Of a stretch of 64,000 bases of DNA, positions 32,199 to 45,600 are shown one piece after another. Each line of letters begins with the position of its first letter. The stretch's first letter is position 1. The stretch is from assembly GCA_030272585.1 (NCBI GenBank), contig BSYQ01000001.1:4526001-4590000 (forward strand), in the 5' to 3' direction. The DNA is from Bryopsis sp. KO-2023. Taxonomy: Eukaryota; Chlorophyta; Ulvophyceae; Bryopsidales; Bryopsidaceae. A program made the translations under genes and the position numbers. The notes beneath the pieces are model-generated. The model did no database searches. It worked only from the letters and a program-made list of their open reading frames with translations, and was not told the DNA's origin.

Positions 32199-35100
32199 AT
32201 GGTGATGCGCGTGGGAAAACTGAAGGTGTACTGGAACGGAAGGATTTTCGTGGGTGAGTGGACCACAGGGTCGTGGAAATTTCAAACCGGCTCTCGGAGT
32301 CGAGGAAAGGGTTTGAGTTCGAACTTCCCGTAAATGTTCGATTCTTTTCCACTACTATTTTTTTCTTTTTTGTTTACGTTTACTTTTAAAAACAAAAAAG
32401 AAAATGGCACCTTCACCACAAGGATGAGGTGGGAAAGAAAATCTGTTCTTGAGTAAACACAGGTCTCTCTAGAAAAGCTTTTTCCACAGAGTGCTTTTTT
32501 TTAAAACCCTGTTTTTACTGTAATATCTTATTCAGCATATTACTAAGAGACTCTTGATGGGTTTTGCAGGGCCTGACTCAAAAGGGCTGGTATTATCGTT
32601 TCTGTTGATTTTTTTACCATCAGGTGAGGTGCAAAAAACATAACGAAAACATGCTGTTGTTTTTCTCATTCATTCTTGCCCCCATGTTTGCATTTATTTT
32701 TAAAGTATAAAACGTCTTTTTCTTCTTTTTCCTCAACCCAATCAATCCCCCTTTGAAGTTTTTTTTTCCCTTTCCTCTTCACCAGAATTAAGTTTGTAAT
32801 TTTGTCACTGCAAAAAAAACAAAAACTTTTCTCCCTTGTGCATGTCAATTTGAATATTCTATGGATCAAATTTTTCATCCTTATATATATCCTCATGCTC
32901 CTTGATTTTTTTTGTTTTTATTTTTTTTCCACTCCATCCCCCTCTGTGTATCCTTTCTTCGACATCGAATTGATTCAATTCTTATTGTGGCACATAGTTC
33001 TGTTCCTCAGCCTGATCGCATTGGACATAAGTTTGGGAGTTTTCTTGTATTCATTTCTGCTGGTGATGTTTTGCATCATGATGCTTGGTTTCACCGCCTT
33101 TTCCAACCCGGGCGTGATTCCGAGGGGCCAGCGTCCAACAAACGGAGCTAGAAATGTTGTTGTTTATCCAAAAACTCAGGATCACCAAATCAATGGGTAC
33201 ACCGTCACCACCAAGTATTGCACCACTTGTCACGTCTTTCGAATACCGCGGTGCTCCCACTGCGCTATGTGCGATAATTGCATCGAGAAGTTCGATCACT
33301 ACTGCCCTTGGGTGGGGACCTGCATTGGACGGGTGAGTGAGTGAGTGGTGGAGATGAAATCGCTTTAGTCGCTACTTGGGTTGGGTGATCGAATCCTACA
33401 GGCCAAAAAAAAAAGAAAAAAAAGTGAACAATATGCCACAAAGAAAACGGATTGAATTGAGAAACTGGACGTTGTGTGTCCATCTTTTTAGCAAAAAGGA
33501 AATAAAATGAAAAATAAAAAAAAAATGAAAGGGGTGGGGTGGGGGGAAGCCATGGACTTCATTCGACAGCCATTTCCTTAGGAATCACATATCTGAGTCT
33601 CATGGATGTCTGAAACTGATTTTTGTTCATATTGATGCAAAAAACATTTCTTGAAATTATGGGGGGGAAGTGCTGGGAACCTATGAGGCAGATAAAAACT
33701 TATGTGATGCTGTTTGGTGTTCCCAGCAATTTGACAAATAAACTGATGCTTGTTTTTTTTTTGCAGAGAAATTACAGGTTCTTCCTTCTGTTTGTTTTCT
33801 CAGCGACGGTGCTGAGCGTCTCAGTATTTTCTTTGTCACTGTTCCGATTAGTGAAGGTGGGCAAGATGCTGAAAATCAACTTTTTTCATCCCAATCTTTA
33901 GAAGACAAAAATAAAAAAGAAAGCAAATTCATTCTTTTATTATTTCTTATTATTTTTTGGAACTATTCTTCGTTTGCATGCATATTCCAAAGCCAGAGAA
34001 TTTGTCGTTGAAGGCAACATTTTTTTTTTTAAAGTAAAACAGGAGAAGATCTTATCTTATCGGCTGGATAAGATTTCATTCCAACAGATCATTGATGCAC
34101 TTTCTTTTTTCCTTTTTTCTTTTCTTTCCTTTTCTTTCGTTTTTTTGATCATCCCTTTCCCTGTTCTCTTTGCTTTTGTTGATGTTTTCTTCTTTCTTTT
34201 TCTTTTTTTCATGTATAGCTTTCGGAGCATCACCAACATTCGTTTGAGAGGGCCATCGGGAGGGAGCCACTTGCAATTTTGCTGATTGTATATACTTTCA
34301 TTGCAGCGTGGTTTGTGGGGGGCCTGACTGTCTTTCACATGTACTTGGTGATAACGAACCAAACCACATACGAGCACTTCAGGAGAAGATTTGGAAGAAA
34401 TGGAAATCCATACGACCAAGGGACTGTCGGCAACATTTGGGAGGTGAGTCAGAACCTTCGTTTTTGCCCCCTTTTTTTTTGGACTTGACGGGTTATTCGG
34501 TGTTTACAGATGGGAAATGTGAAGAACACATACGGAGTGGCATGCTGAATTTTGTTTATGAGATTGTTATTTTTATCTTTTCTTGTTGGGATGCACCGAC
34601 AGTTGTTGAAATCAGAAAGACCTGAGCAGCATGTCTCTTGCCATGAGAATTTGCTGGCAACCAGAAACATCTGGTTTTTCTCTTGTTCTACATTTTTGGG
34701 AAAGACTGGTGGTTTTGTGCAACAGTCCCTTCTTTGCAGCATAATGTCAATTTTCCAAAGATGCACAACCACCTCCACTCAGAGTTTTAACTCTGATCGA
34801 GTTCTCCATCCATCACGGTCGATCTCCTCAGTTTTACGGAAGCAAGTCTTTACATGCAAAATGTAAAAAAAAAAAATGTGGCCTCTTCTGGTATATTTTT
34901 TGTGGGGAATCTAGATGTAATTTGGGGGGTGCTATGTTGCTATGGTATGCAGACTTGCTTTCAATGGGTGGCCCCATATGCTTGGGAGGGCGACGGAACG
35001 GCTCGAGGCAGGAGATCCCAATCAAACAGGTCGCTGTCTTTGCCTCCAGGCATCATCTTGGACCCCACCTTGGCGGCCATGCAACATCAAGTCAAAACGC

Positions 35101-36859
35101 TGTCGGCCTCACAAGAGCTGCCGCCCAGGGCTCCAAGCTCTCAAACCTCGGAAAAATTGACTTCAAAACCCATGTCGCCCTGTTCCTTCGGGCCGCACCC
35201 CTGCAGAGTGCATTCAATATCTCGGGAGGTACGAAGGCTCCATTATTCGAAACTGTTTGGGTTTCACGCTGGGAGTGGTGTTATATATATATTTATATAT
35301 ATATAGACACAGATAGATAGATAGATAGGTATAACAGGCTGCATTGCTTTACTGCTGGGAGGCCTTGCACATTTATTTTGCTTGGGTGTTGAAACGGTGA
35401 AAATTGATGGGGTTCTCTTGGGGAGGATTCCATCATGGATGGCTGAGTATTGTTTTTCACAGAGATTCATTCCAAAACCGAGCATGTTTTGAAACACTAC
35501 AATTATGGCAACTCTTACTCTTGGTTGCAGCTGAAACGGCATCTCAATGACAAGTGCTTTTGATTTTGATTTTGATTTTGATTCATTCGCAGTGATGAGT
35601 GGTGGTGGTATTGTTTTTTGTGGCTGCAGTGTGAGCTTTCATCTTTGGAGTACCAGGATAGCATTTACACAACGGCTTCCTCCAACTTCGAGGAGCATGT
35701 GCAAAACAGGCTTCCTCCACTGAATCCAAGTCCACAGGGCCGCCGCTCCTCCTCCCTCCTAGAACGTGATTCCATGGCCAGCGGAGGCCACCCATCTGAA
35801 TTGACCCTCACTCCGACGGCATCCCAGCCAACTCCCACCACAGAAAACGACCCTCCAGAAGAACAGATCTCCGTCAAACGAGAAGCGAAATCGGCAGTGG
35901 GCACCAGCGAAGGGGATATAGTCCCACACACAGAAGGGGCGGACCATGATGCAGAAGAGGAACTGACCGAATCCGGGAAAGGGGGGGATGAAATCACTGA
36001 AGCCAGCACACCGTGGCAAAGACGGCACAGTCAATCCTCGCAGGGGCAGCCGTCCCGGGAGGGCCCACCACCGAATATGAGTCTGAAACCGGCGAAACGG
36101 CGGAGCGGTGAGGATATAGGGAAGCTGGAGAAAGACGGACCCAATCCGTTTGTATCTGGGAACCCATTTGCCATTCCTGATGAGGGACTTGGGGATGCAA
36201 CCGAGTTACAGCACCCTCCTCGGTCATCTGCTTCCCTTGATGGTGTCCCGGCGATGGAGGCCTCGGCGCCATCAAACCCTCCACAACATCCAGAAAATCC
36301 CCCCACGAGCCCATCAACCTCCGCGGTCGACTCGCAGAAGGGTTGTGAAAGTCCGAAGCCATTTCGAGTGATGGAGGGTGGATTTCATGGGATGATGGTG
36401 GGTCTGACTCGTGGAAGGTACTCCGAACTGAAAGAAAACCCCCTCCCGCAAAGCTCCGACACGTCCGAATCGCATCGTTCCCATTCGGTCTCCAGCAAGC
36501 AAGGGGACGCCAATCCCGCCACTCTCACCACCCCTCTGCCACCAGGCCCCCAATTTCGAGTTCCTGAGTTTGCATCCAAGAAAATAGGAGCTGCGATTCG
36601 GACGTTCAAGTCTGCTAGCGGGCATTTGATGGAGAAAGCCAGTCGGGGGGGTTCTGTGGATGGTGGGAGTGTGGTGGAGGAACCCTCGGGGGTAGAAAAG
36701 CCGACTTCGTTGGGAGGTGATGGAGCTGGGGGGGAAATGACGAGTGATGAGCATAGGAGCACTTGGAGGGGGGTCCTGCGCCGGAGCCGGCGACAGGGGG
36801 AGTTCACCGATAGAGAAGAATTGAGAGAGGATGATGTGGGGGCAGATGTTCTCCTGTAG
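32199..36859 (+). CDS. DHYC-type protein S-acyltransferase (palmitoyltransferase) with long C-terminal tail
   Basis: Seven exons in phase: 32199-32253, 32570-32623, 32998-33332, 33767-33856, 34219-34443, 34953-35228, 35630-36859, giving 754 residues. The order is that of plant-type palmitoyltransferases: KVYWNGRIFVGGPDS, two membrane helices, the cysteine-rich domain (TKYCTTCHVFRIPRCSHC, AMCDNCIEKF), the catalytic DHYCPWVGTCIGRRNYRFF, two more helices, and the TTxE-like motif in TNQTTYEHFRRRFGRNGNPY. The enzyme links palmitate to cysteines of membrane-associated proteins. The active-site motif is DHYC, not DHHC; the cysteine that carries the acyl group is kept. The last exon encodes about 410 residues that are rich in Pro, Ser, Glu and Gly with no domain, giving a tail of roughly 500 residues after the core. 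The start at 32199 is the likely one, but an upstream exon is possible. Confidence 0.9.
35281..35331. repeat. TA and GATA microsatellite
   Basis: A TA-rich dinucleotide run followed by about four GATA units lies in the last intron of the palmitoyltransferase gene. Confidence 0.9.
35557..35582. repeat. Short TTTTGA tandem repeat
   Basis: About four copies of the hexamer TTTTGA stand about 50 bases before the acceptor of the last palmitoyltransferase exon. Confidence 0.85.
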
Positions 36860-39667
36860 TAGATTTCCTTGGCCGGAATGGTGTTTTGCTTTTCGTGTTT
36901 TTTTTTTTTTTGGCTTTTTTTTTGGGAAAAGAAGGGGTGTGTGTGTCTCTTTGTACATTTCTGTATTCAATGATTGTTTGAATGATCGAAAGTGGATCTC
37001 TCACACATCGAAAAAAAAGAAAAGGGGAAAGGAGGGAGAGAGAAAAAAATTGAGGGGGGCAATATATGCCCGTGAGGTGTGTGTTTTTTTTTCTTTTGTT
37101 GTGCTTCTACCCCTCCCTGTTTCTTTTTTTTTTTTTTTGGATTTTGAACGTTTTTTTTTTTTTTTTGGGGAGAGGGGTTGGCAAGGGAAAATTGTGGACA
37201 ATGAATAGTATACAAGTTGAAAAAAAAAAAAGAGAAATGGGAGTGTGGGTTGAACAACCGGAAAAGAAAAAATATTGTGAATTAAGAAAAGAGAAAAGGG
37301 GGGGGGGGTTGAGGAGAGAGTGGGAAAAAAGAGAAAAAAAAAAAGAAAAAAAGAACAACGAAAAGAACCCACGAGAAAAGAAACCTTTTTTTTTGGACAT
37401 GACGTATCATTATTAGCTAGCTAATTGTAGGGGGGGGAAACTAGGGGTTGACAAATGTTGGAATGATTGAAAGCGTTTCGGGTGCAGAAAACAGGAAAAA
37501 AAACAATTTCTGAATAGGTGACGGAATAAGATGGGGTTGCATATATTTATATAATTATATGTGTGTGTTTTGTGTTTTTGTGTATCTGTGGGGGAAGATC
37601 AGACTGTTGCCCGAAGCATTTCTTTTCAAAACAGAAAGAAGAAAAAAAAATCAGAGTGGCTGTTGAGTATTGTATTGTTTTTTTTGCCCTATTTCATGTC
37701 GAGAAAGTTTTTTTTTTTGGTTGCTGAGCAAAGATACCCCCCAAGAAGACAAATATGGTTGTGTTTGATTCTTTTTTTTGGGGGGGGGGGTTCTGGGTTT
37801 TGTGGAGCCACCTGTCGAGAGGTAGGCAGACAAAGAAAACAGGAAACGCAATAAAAACCAAGTTTGCTGTTGGGTGCACCTCGAACAGTGACCAAATCAT
37901 ACAGAATATAGTTTTTCATCAAATCAGGGGGGTAATTCTGGACACTGTCACCAACACTGATTCTGGTTTCCCCCCCACACACCCCAACCAAGAAAAGCGA
38001 AAATTCACAGATGAAACAATTGGCTGTGTCAAGTCTTAGTAGATAAGCCGAACCAGAGGTCAAGAAACAAAAAGCGTTGAGGAGGACAAAAGTATGGAAT
38101 GATGTGACAACGAAGTTTGCATTTTTGTTTCAAAGTTCGTTTTCTCTTCGATGGTCTTTGTTGTTTGAAAGTTTCGGTTTCGATCAGGTCGGTCCATTTG
38201 GTGGCGGACAAAGTTTGTCTGCTTAAAAAAAAGTTTAGGAAAAGAAAGGAAAAGAGTGCTAGGGAAGGAAAAAAAAATCCTATAGAGGAGGCTCGAGTGG
38301 TGGATATATTCTTTTTTGAATGGAAAGGAGATACCTAATAAGGTAGTCGGTTTCTTTTGTAACTTTCTTTCCCGACTCATAAATAACAAAAGTGAAAAAT
38401 CCTCCTAAACTTCTTTTCGGGCTTTTGTTTTCCGACCCCTCCAAAACCAAAAAGGCTCAAGGAAAGGTGAAGGAATGACAAAGATCAGAGCAAGAAATTC
38501 TGGTGGTGGTGGTGGCTCGTTGAAACAAATTTCACAGGGGTTTGTTTTGGATCGATGGATCTCTCTGTACTTTGATGTTGCAGAGATGCATTGTTTTTCA
38601 CAGATCAAAACTCGATTCAAACCAATTGTATTTCCAGTAAAAATAGTTCTCTAAAACTTGGCGAAGGGTGGGAACGACTGTCACACAAACTTGACAGCCC
38701 CACAGACAAACCGTCGGTCAGGTCTATACACAACCCCCTTTGCCTGTCGACCCCATTCTACCACCCCCAAAATCCATTCAACACGACTCACAGCCAGAGC
38801 TACCTGCTCAAGTGTAAAATGTTTCCAGATTCCTAGTGATTTTTCATAATCTTTGGACTATCCTGCCACAGAAAAGAAGTTCTTTTCTTTTCTTTTAAAG
38901 AATCATCATCCGCTCCTCGGTTGAATAAATGATTTCCTGAAGAGTTTGTCTGCTTTTGGCTCCTACCTTTTTTTATTAAGATGAATTTATTCTTGATCGA
39001 AACAAGGAGTGGGGCTTGGTGGCAAGGTTTGGTTCAGAATCGTGCATGACATCCATCCAGTTTAGTTTACATGTGCATCGAGTTGGCAATTCTTTTTTAA
39101 TAATATTGAACGAGTATGCTGGTTTTCGGTCTTTAGTGATTCTTTTTTTTTTCTTCCTCCCAAGGCCAGGACAACCTTCATGAGAACAAAGCAACAGAAA
39201 GAGAGATATTCCTCGCAAGCGAATTGCTACACAGAGCACATGCGTCCCCGCTGTATCATTCTATCTACATCCTACTATGCATCAAAATCCATATATTGAC
39301 TAAAAAAATTTCTTCCCCTTGCTCTCTGAATTTATGTCCATATGAAACACTGTATACATTGTGTTCTATTTCCCCTCTGCATTCCCTCGTTTGTCCCCCC
39401 CCCCCCCCAATCCCTGGTGACCTTCTCTCTATGTGTCCCCACCACTGTCTCTTTCTGTTTCCTCTAAAAAACTGCTAATATGCTGCCATCCGTTTCCCTC
39501 ACCATGAATGCTTTTAGTTCCGAATCCCCCCCCCCCCCCTTCCCCCTTTTTTTAAAAAGGAAATAACATCCTTCCACACAACGATCGACCACTATGTACA
39601 GCGAGATGTTTAGGGGGGAGGAGAACCCGGTTTCGAAAAGAGTTTAGAGATATTTTTTTCGTCATGT
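36860..39667. other. Convergent intergenic region, homopolymer-rich
   Basis: This region joins the 3' ends of the palmitoyltransferase (plus) and exportin (minus) genes. Its left half is a dense mixture of poly-A, poly-T and poly-G runs; its right half (38600-39560) is pyrimidine-rich with poly-C runs near 39400 and 39530. No gene or RNA is supported. Confidence 0.5.
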
Positions 39668-42600
39668 TTATGAAACTAGGCCAAGTGCAAGGAGCTGATC
39701 CCCACAGCAATTCATCAACGTGTCCATCAGGTGTTCCTTCATTTTGTGGCCTCCCACCAGATTTCTCGATAACATCTGAAGCTTCTGCAAACAAACCGCA
39801 TGTGATACAAAAAATACGAAAAAAATCGAAAACAAAAAAAAATAAAAAATCCATCACCGAGCCCTATATAGCAAGACTCAATCATACAATAATCGTACGA
39901 AAATACTGAGTCATGCAACACAGCAGGTGTGCTTTTTATATTGTGCATTTGCCCCCCCCTGCCCTTGTTTGCATTTTGTTTTTCTTTACCTGTTCAGTCA
40001 TTCCTGGAATTTTCATCATGCACCTGATCACACCTTCATCGGAGCCTAAATACCTATCGATAAGAATTTGAAAAAAAAAGGATAAAAACAACACCACAGA
40101 CAATGCATCTCAGTATGTAAGCATCCGTAACATGTCCACGAAAAAAGCATAAACAGGATTTTATTATAATAGTTTTTCTTCATTTTTGTGTTTGTTTCGA
40201 ATCAATCCATCGGAAAAGCGACAGTTTCCATGCTCATATTCTGAGTTCAGCCAAACCCACTTTGATAGAATATCTCCAAGCAGACAAACCAGCGGTCCTC
40301 CCACGTTGGCCATTCCTCCATCGAATAACAGATCCAGCACCCTGGGGAGCATTTCGGAAGTCACCAGGTTTTGGATGTCTTTGTATCTGTGGGACAGCGT
40401 CACCAAATACCTGTTCGCGAAAAAATACAGGCGGTTATTGAACACCCATGCCCATCCAATCAGGTCCCCCGACTCTGGTTTACATATAACACCATGTAAC
40501 AGCCTATGAAGATCATTTGTGACAGCCTACATGGGGATTTCAACCTTGGGAAAGAGTAGAGTGAAATAGAAATAGGGTAGAGTGAAATACCCCCCCCCCC
40601 TAGCATCTGTATGATGAATTGAGCAGCGGAGATGTTGTTTTTCCACCCATACCGGCAAAATTGAACGACCGGCTCGATTACGCTCCAATTTCTGAGGGCC
40701 AGCAGGTACATGGTGTATTGTATGATCTCTCTGCACTGGGTGTTTTGCTCGTCGAGGAGTCTGTCAAAAACGGACTTGGATTTCGTCCGTGTGGTTTCAT
40801 CGTTGAGGCCTGCTCCGATCGCTTCCAATAACTTTGCAAATTGCTCCGTATCATCCTGGAGAAATGCTTGGTAGGCTATCTGATTGGGAACAATGATAAA
40901 AACAGAAAACTTGGTATGCAGGCATCATTTTTTTCGCACCCGTTCAGACAATCTGGAGAATTGCACCAGAATGCTGGCAATGAATATCCCAAAAGAAGGA
41001 GCGAGTAGAAGTTTGCTATTTATTGCACTTATAATGTTGTCCCATTCAAAGGCAGTTTGATGGTACTTCCCCCCAAAAAAAATAAAATAAAGTAACTAAA
41101 TTTTTTTCATTTTTTTTTTTTTTTGCGGGGGGGGGAAATGAATACTGAAAAAGCCATAGAAAATCCTGACAAACCTCAGTTTTGAGATCAGCGAATTGAG
41201 AATTTTCCACTGCCTCCCAGCCATCCTTTATTTTTTTATGCAACTGGGGAACGATCTCCAGGATGGGCAAAACCCACGTCTGCTGTTTCCAAATTGGGCA
41301 CAGCGTAACCCAGGGGATGAGAACCTGCAGTCACATATACAGCGGCAATTCAAACAAGGTCAACCTGTTTTTCTTCATGGATATCTGAACGCAGTTGAAC
41401 CACCTCCATTTCGAAAGCTTATTATTTTTCAAAAGTTGGCTTATTCTTGAGTTGGAATAAGCAGACTCAATTTAACAACAAAAAAATCAGTTTTTTCAAT
41501 TGTTCACCTGTTCCAGTAGATCTTTGCAGTATCCGACTCGCATGTGCTGCACGGGTTCCGTTATCAGTTTGGGCAGTCTTTGACAAAGCTGGGGTTGGTC
41601 CCAGAAAAACGGACAAACGAAGCCGGTGCTCCCCAATATGCTACCACACTTTCTGAAAATCACTTCCATCCAAAGCCGGCAAGACGCAATGCTGATATCT
41701 GAAAATGAAAAAAATAAAAAAATAAATAATGCTGTCGAAATTCAGCTCTGGTGATGAATTCCCCTGAATCTAGCTGCACGTCTTTTTTTGTTTTTCAATT
41801 CCCCCCCCCCTGAAATACAGCGAAATTCCCCGGGACAAGAACGACGGATGCAGGAGTTTTATCCACTATTTTAGGATTAATTTTAATCATCCAGTTTGAA
41901 TCGAATAAATGTTAAAAACAAAATAAATATATGTTAATATATATTGAATAATAATATAATTCTCAAAAAAGGTTGAAAAAAAACAAGATCAAAATATTCG
42001 CGTTGGTGGTTTAATTGAAATCGCATTAAAGGAAGTGTGCAGCATGCCCACCTGAAACTGCGAGTCCTTCTTGCAATTCAGATCTTTTGGTGGTCGGACT
42101 CTCAGGGGTCGATTTCAGCTCAAGAATTTCGCTCCACACAGCGTGCCCCTTGCAAACGTCCCAGAGCATCTGAATGGACCTCATGACTTTTCCCACCACA
42201 TACACTAGGTCCATTGTTATTTTCGCCGCTGTGTCCGGGATCGGCTCCTTCGAACTCCTCCATTTTTTCCGTGGACAGCGGGACAATACCTAATTAAAAA
42301 AAAAAAAAAAGAAACGTTAAAAAAAACCTTGAAAAAAACTAAAACGACACCAAATACCTAACCTCATTTTCGTTTTTTTTTTTTTTCCGCAAAAAAAAGG
42401 GAGATTTGCTTGGGAGCAAATCACCATGGTGTTATTTTTTCCTTTCTGAAAGTACCTTGGATATCAAGAGGATTTCGTGATACAATTCCCATCGAAGGTC
42501 CCTTTCGATCATGCACACGCTTCCATCCGATCTGACATCATATGCCAGATATTGGTCCCCGAAATCGGTGCCGTTTTGCAACATGTAGATCCACGTCTTC

Positions 42601-45600
42601 TCCCCCCAGCTTTTCCGAAGCCCCTCCAAGCTCCAGGTCAATATTTGCTCTTGCACGGACATACTTCCCGGTAACGATGCCATCACAGCGACTGGATGCC
42701 ACATACACAGGAAACTTAAAAAAACTTGAAAACTTGAAAAAAACGTTGTTTTGAAATGGAGTTAATTTTTTTATAAAGTTTTCGAAGTTTAAAAAAAATT
42801 GAAAATTGAAAATTGTTCTCCATCTATTTCATCAAAAAAATTTCCCCCTGGAAAATGGTTTTGGTTTTTTCGCTACATTTCTCCAGAACAGGCAACAAAA
42901 CGTAAGGAAAAAGAAAACGTAACCAGAAAAAAAAACGGGTTTCAGGGTTTTTGAACAAAATACTTCATCTTTTTCAAAGCAAACTGTAACAGAGAAAGCC
43001 AACAAAAACGTAAACAGAAAAGAAAAAGAAGAAGAAAAAGACCGAAAATTGTTTGCTTTACATGGAGCATTGGCATCTTCTGCAGACCTTCTACGAACGT
43101 GATGTACTCAGCCATCGACAATCTCTGTTCCTTCTTGGCCTTATCGATTTTCGCCATGTAGCTGTTGATGGTCAATAAAACGGGCCCCGGCGTCTGTTCC
43201 ACCAAACTCCTCACGATAATGCACAGGTTCATCCGAGCCTCGGAGAAAGTTTTGTATTTCGCAGCGCCCACCAAGGGGAGTCCCAGCCCTGCCGTCGCCA
43301 TGGGCAAGCGACACATCATGTAGATGATTCTAGGGATGAGCAGACCGACCAGCTCTTTGTTCAGTTGCACGGCTTTCGTACAACATTTTAGTGCTTCGCC
43401 GAACTGCAGGAACAATTGCACGTCAAGCCAGTTTTGGAGCTCTGTTTTTGGCTGGACTGGCAATCAAAACCAGTTAGGGAAACAGGAAAACCGAGGGAGG
43501 GGCGGGGGGGGGGGGGGGGGAATTTTGAAAAGAGCTGGAAGAGATTGACCCCACAGTGTATCGAGTGGCATGATATGAATGATGGACCGAATCCTGGCCC
43601 CTCAACAATCCAATTATCGATTGATTGTGGTTTTCAATGGGAACCCCACTCCCCTGAGTAATGTTTTCCAAAAAAAAAATCTTTTTCTTACCCAAAGTGC
43701 AAGTTCCATGTTTGCCCCGATATCCATTCTCAACAATTCCTCCAGCGTTTCTCTCAAAGCCATTTTGATCAGCTCAGACTCCATCGCTTGGTTCTGGGAC
43801 GCTGAAAACGAACCACCAACCTCATAACGGGGCCCTCCACTTGCATTCTTGCAAATCAGGGGAAAAAAAACCCCATAAAACAGATAGGGGGGATGTCAAA
43901 GTACAGAAGAAAAAAAACGCCACAATAGCCACCTTACCGTGTTCCAGGACATACGAGAGTCTCCGCATCAATGCAACTCGATTTTCCGGGGAGCCCTCCC
44001 TGCTATTGCACGCAGCCAAAGTTCCTTTCGCAATGGAGGTGATGTGAGACCGAATCGTGGCTGGATAAATCTGGGCCAAATTCGTCAAGCATCCCGCTAC
44101 CTGAGCGTTGTATTTTTCTCGAAAATCCACCATGTCGAAATGGATGATGAAATTGTCCTCCTCCCCCGACGAAACTTGCATGTGTTCATACAGTCCGAAC
44201 AAGCATGTCGCCAGATCCTGTGGAGTAAAAATATGCACATACACAAGAAGCTGCTTGAGTTTGGTCGTTTCTCCATATTAAAAAAAAGGGGGTCCTTTCG
44301 TTGATTGATCTCCACGGAGCACAAAATAGTTTGGAAGGGGGGGGGGGGGATGAAACAATGGCATGTATGGATTTTTGGATTTCAAAATTCAAGGAATTAT
44401 GTCCATGAAAAACATAATTATGTTTTTGATGTATTTACATGCTCTGGTTCTTGTGAGTGTGAGGGGGGACATGCACATCTGTCGTTCGATCTAAGTTTTT
44501 TCTTTTTTTTCCAAAGTTTTGGTTGTGTGGGTGTTCGTACCTTGGCAATCGAAGAGAGCGCCCTCTTGAGACTCTGGCTGAATTCGGTGAAAACATTGAG
44601 GGGCCGAGGGTTCAGCGCCCAATGCCAAAAAGAAAGCGACGCTGCAGCCAGCTCTACTGATTGAAATTTGAAAACACTGAGCACCTGAATTCAAATTAAA
44701 TGCTCGCTAAATTCCTGTTTGTGGGGAGACTCATCAGATCTGGAGCATTCACAATGAAAACCAGCAGGAGGCAAGCGAGAATAGAGATGACAAGGAAAAA
44801 AAAATACGACTAAAAATAAATAATTTAAATAAATAAATAAATAAATAAATAAAGAAAGAAAGAAATAAATAAAATAAAATAAAATAAAATAAAATAAAAT
44901 AAAATAAAATAAAATAAAATAAAATAAAATAAAATAAAATAAAATAAAATAAAATAAAATAAATACTGGATTTCCACCCTATTCTCTTTCATTATCATAT
45001 TCTCCTTCTGTTTTTTTTTTTCATGATGATTCTTACTTCCTACACAAGCCATTCAATCGATTCTCCAACTGATTATATATTTCAATAAATCCCTGCCTGT
45101 GCAACGAGTGCTCCCAGCTTGGCATCGTCATTGTACAGCCGTTCAGCGTATTGGCTGGCAAATTCGATGGACGATGTGATGGCATGGTTCAAACTTTGGA
45201 AGTCTTTCCCAAACGTGTCCAATCTTTTTTCCCTCCGTTTCGTATGCATTCGTTCCAGCCTGGACATCGCGATCTGACCGCATTTCGCCCCCACCACCAC
45301 CTCCGCCTCCGAAACATCTTTCCGCTGCACTACCTGATGAGGGATATGCAACAATTCCCATTTCACTCAAATTGTGTTGCGATGTCTGTCAGGTTTTCGA
45401 ATGGGTCGTTCTTGTTTTTTTTTTCTGTCTTTCGAACAAAAAAAACGCATCATAACATACATTTCCATGAGAAGAGCAACCCCCCCCAAAAAAAAAATTA
45501 CACTTTTTGACCAATTTTTTCGCCATTTTTTTATTTAAAAAAAAAGCACCTTGTCGATGATGTCCAGCACCGAATCTCCAAATTGGCTCAAATTTACAAG

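Noticed and set aside
33974-34285. Plus frame of 103 codons rich in Phe
   Set aside because: This is the pyrimidine tract of a palmitoyltransferase intron running into the real exon in another frame.
36804-37416. Several overlapping Lys- and Phe-rich frames on both strands
   Set aside because: They arise from poly-A and poly-T runs in the intergenic region.
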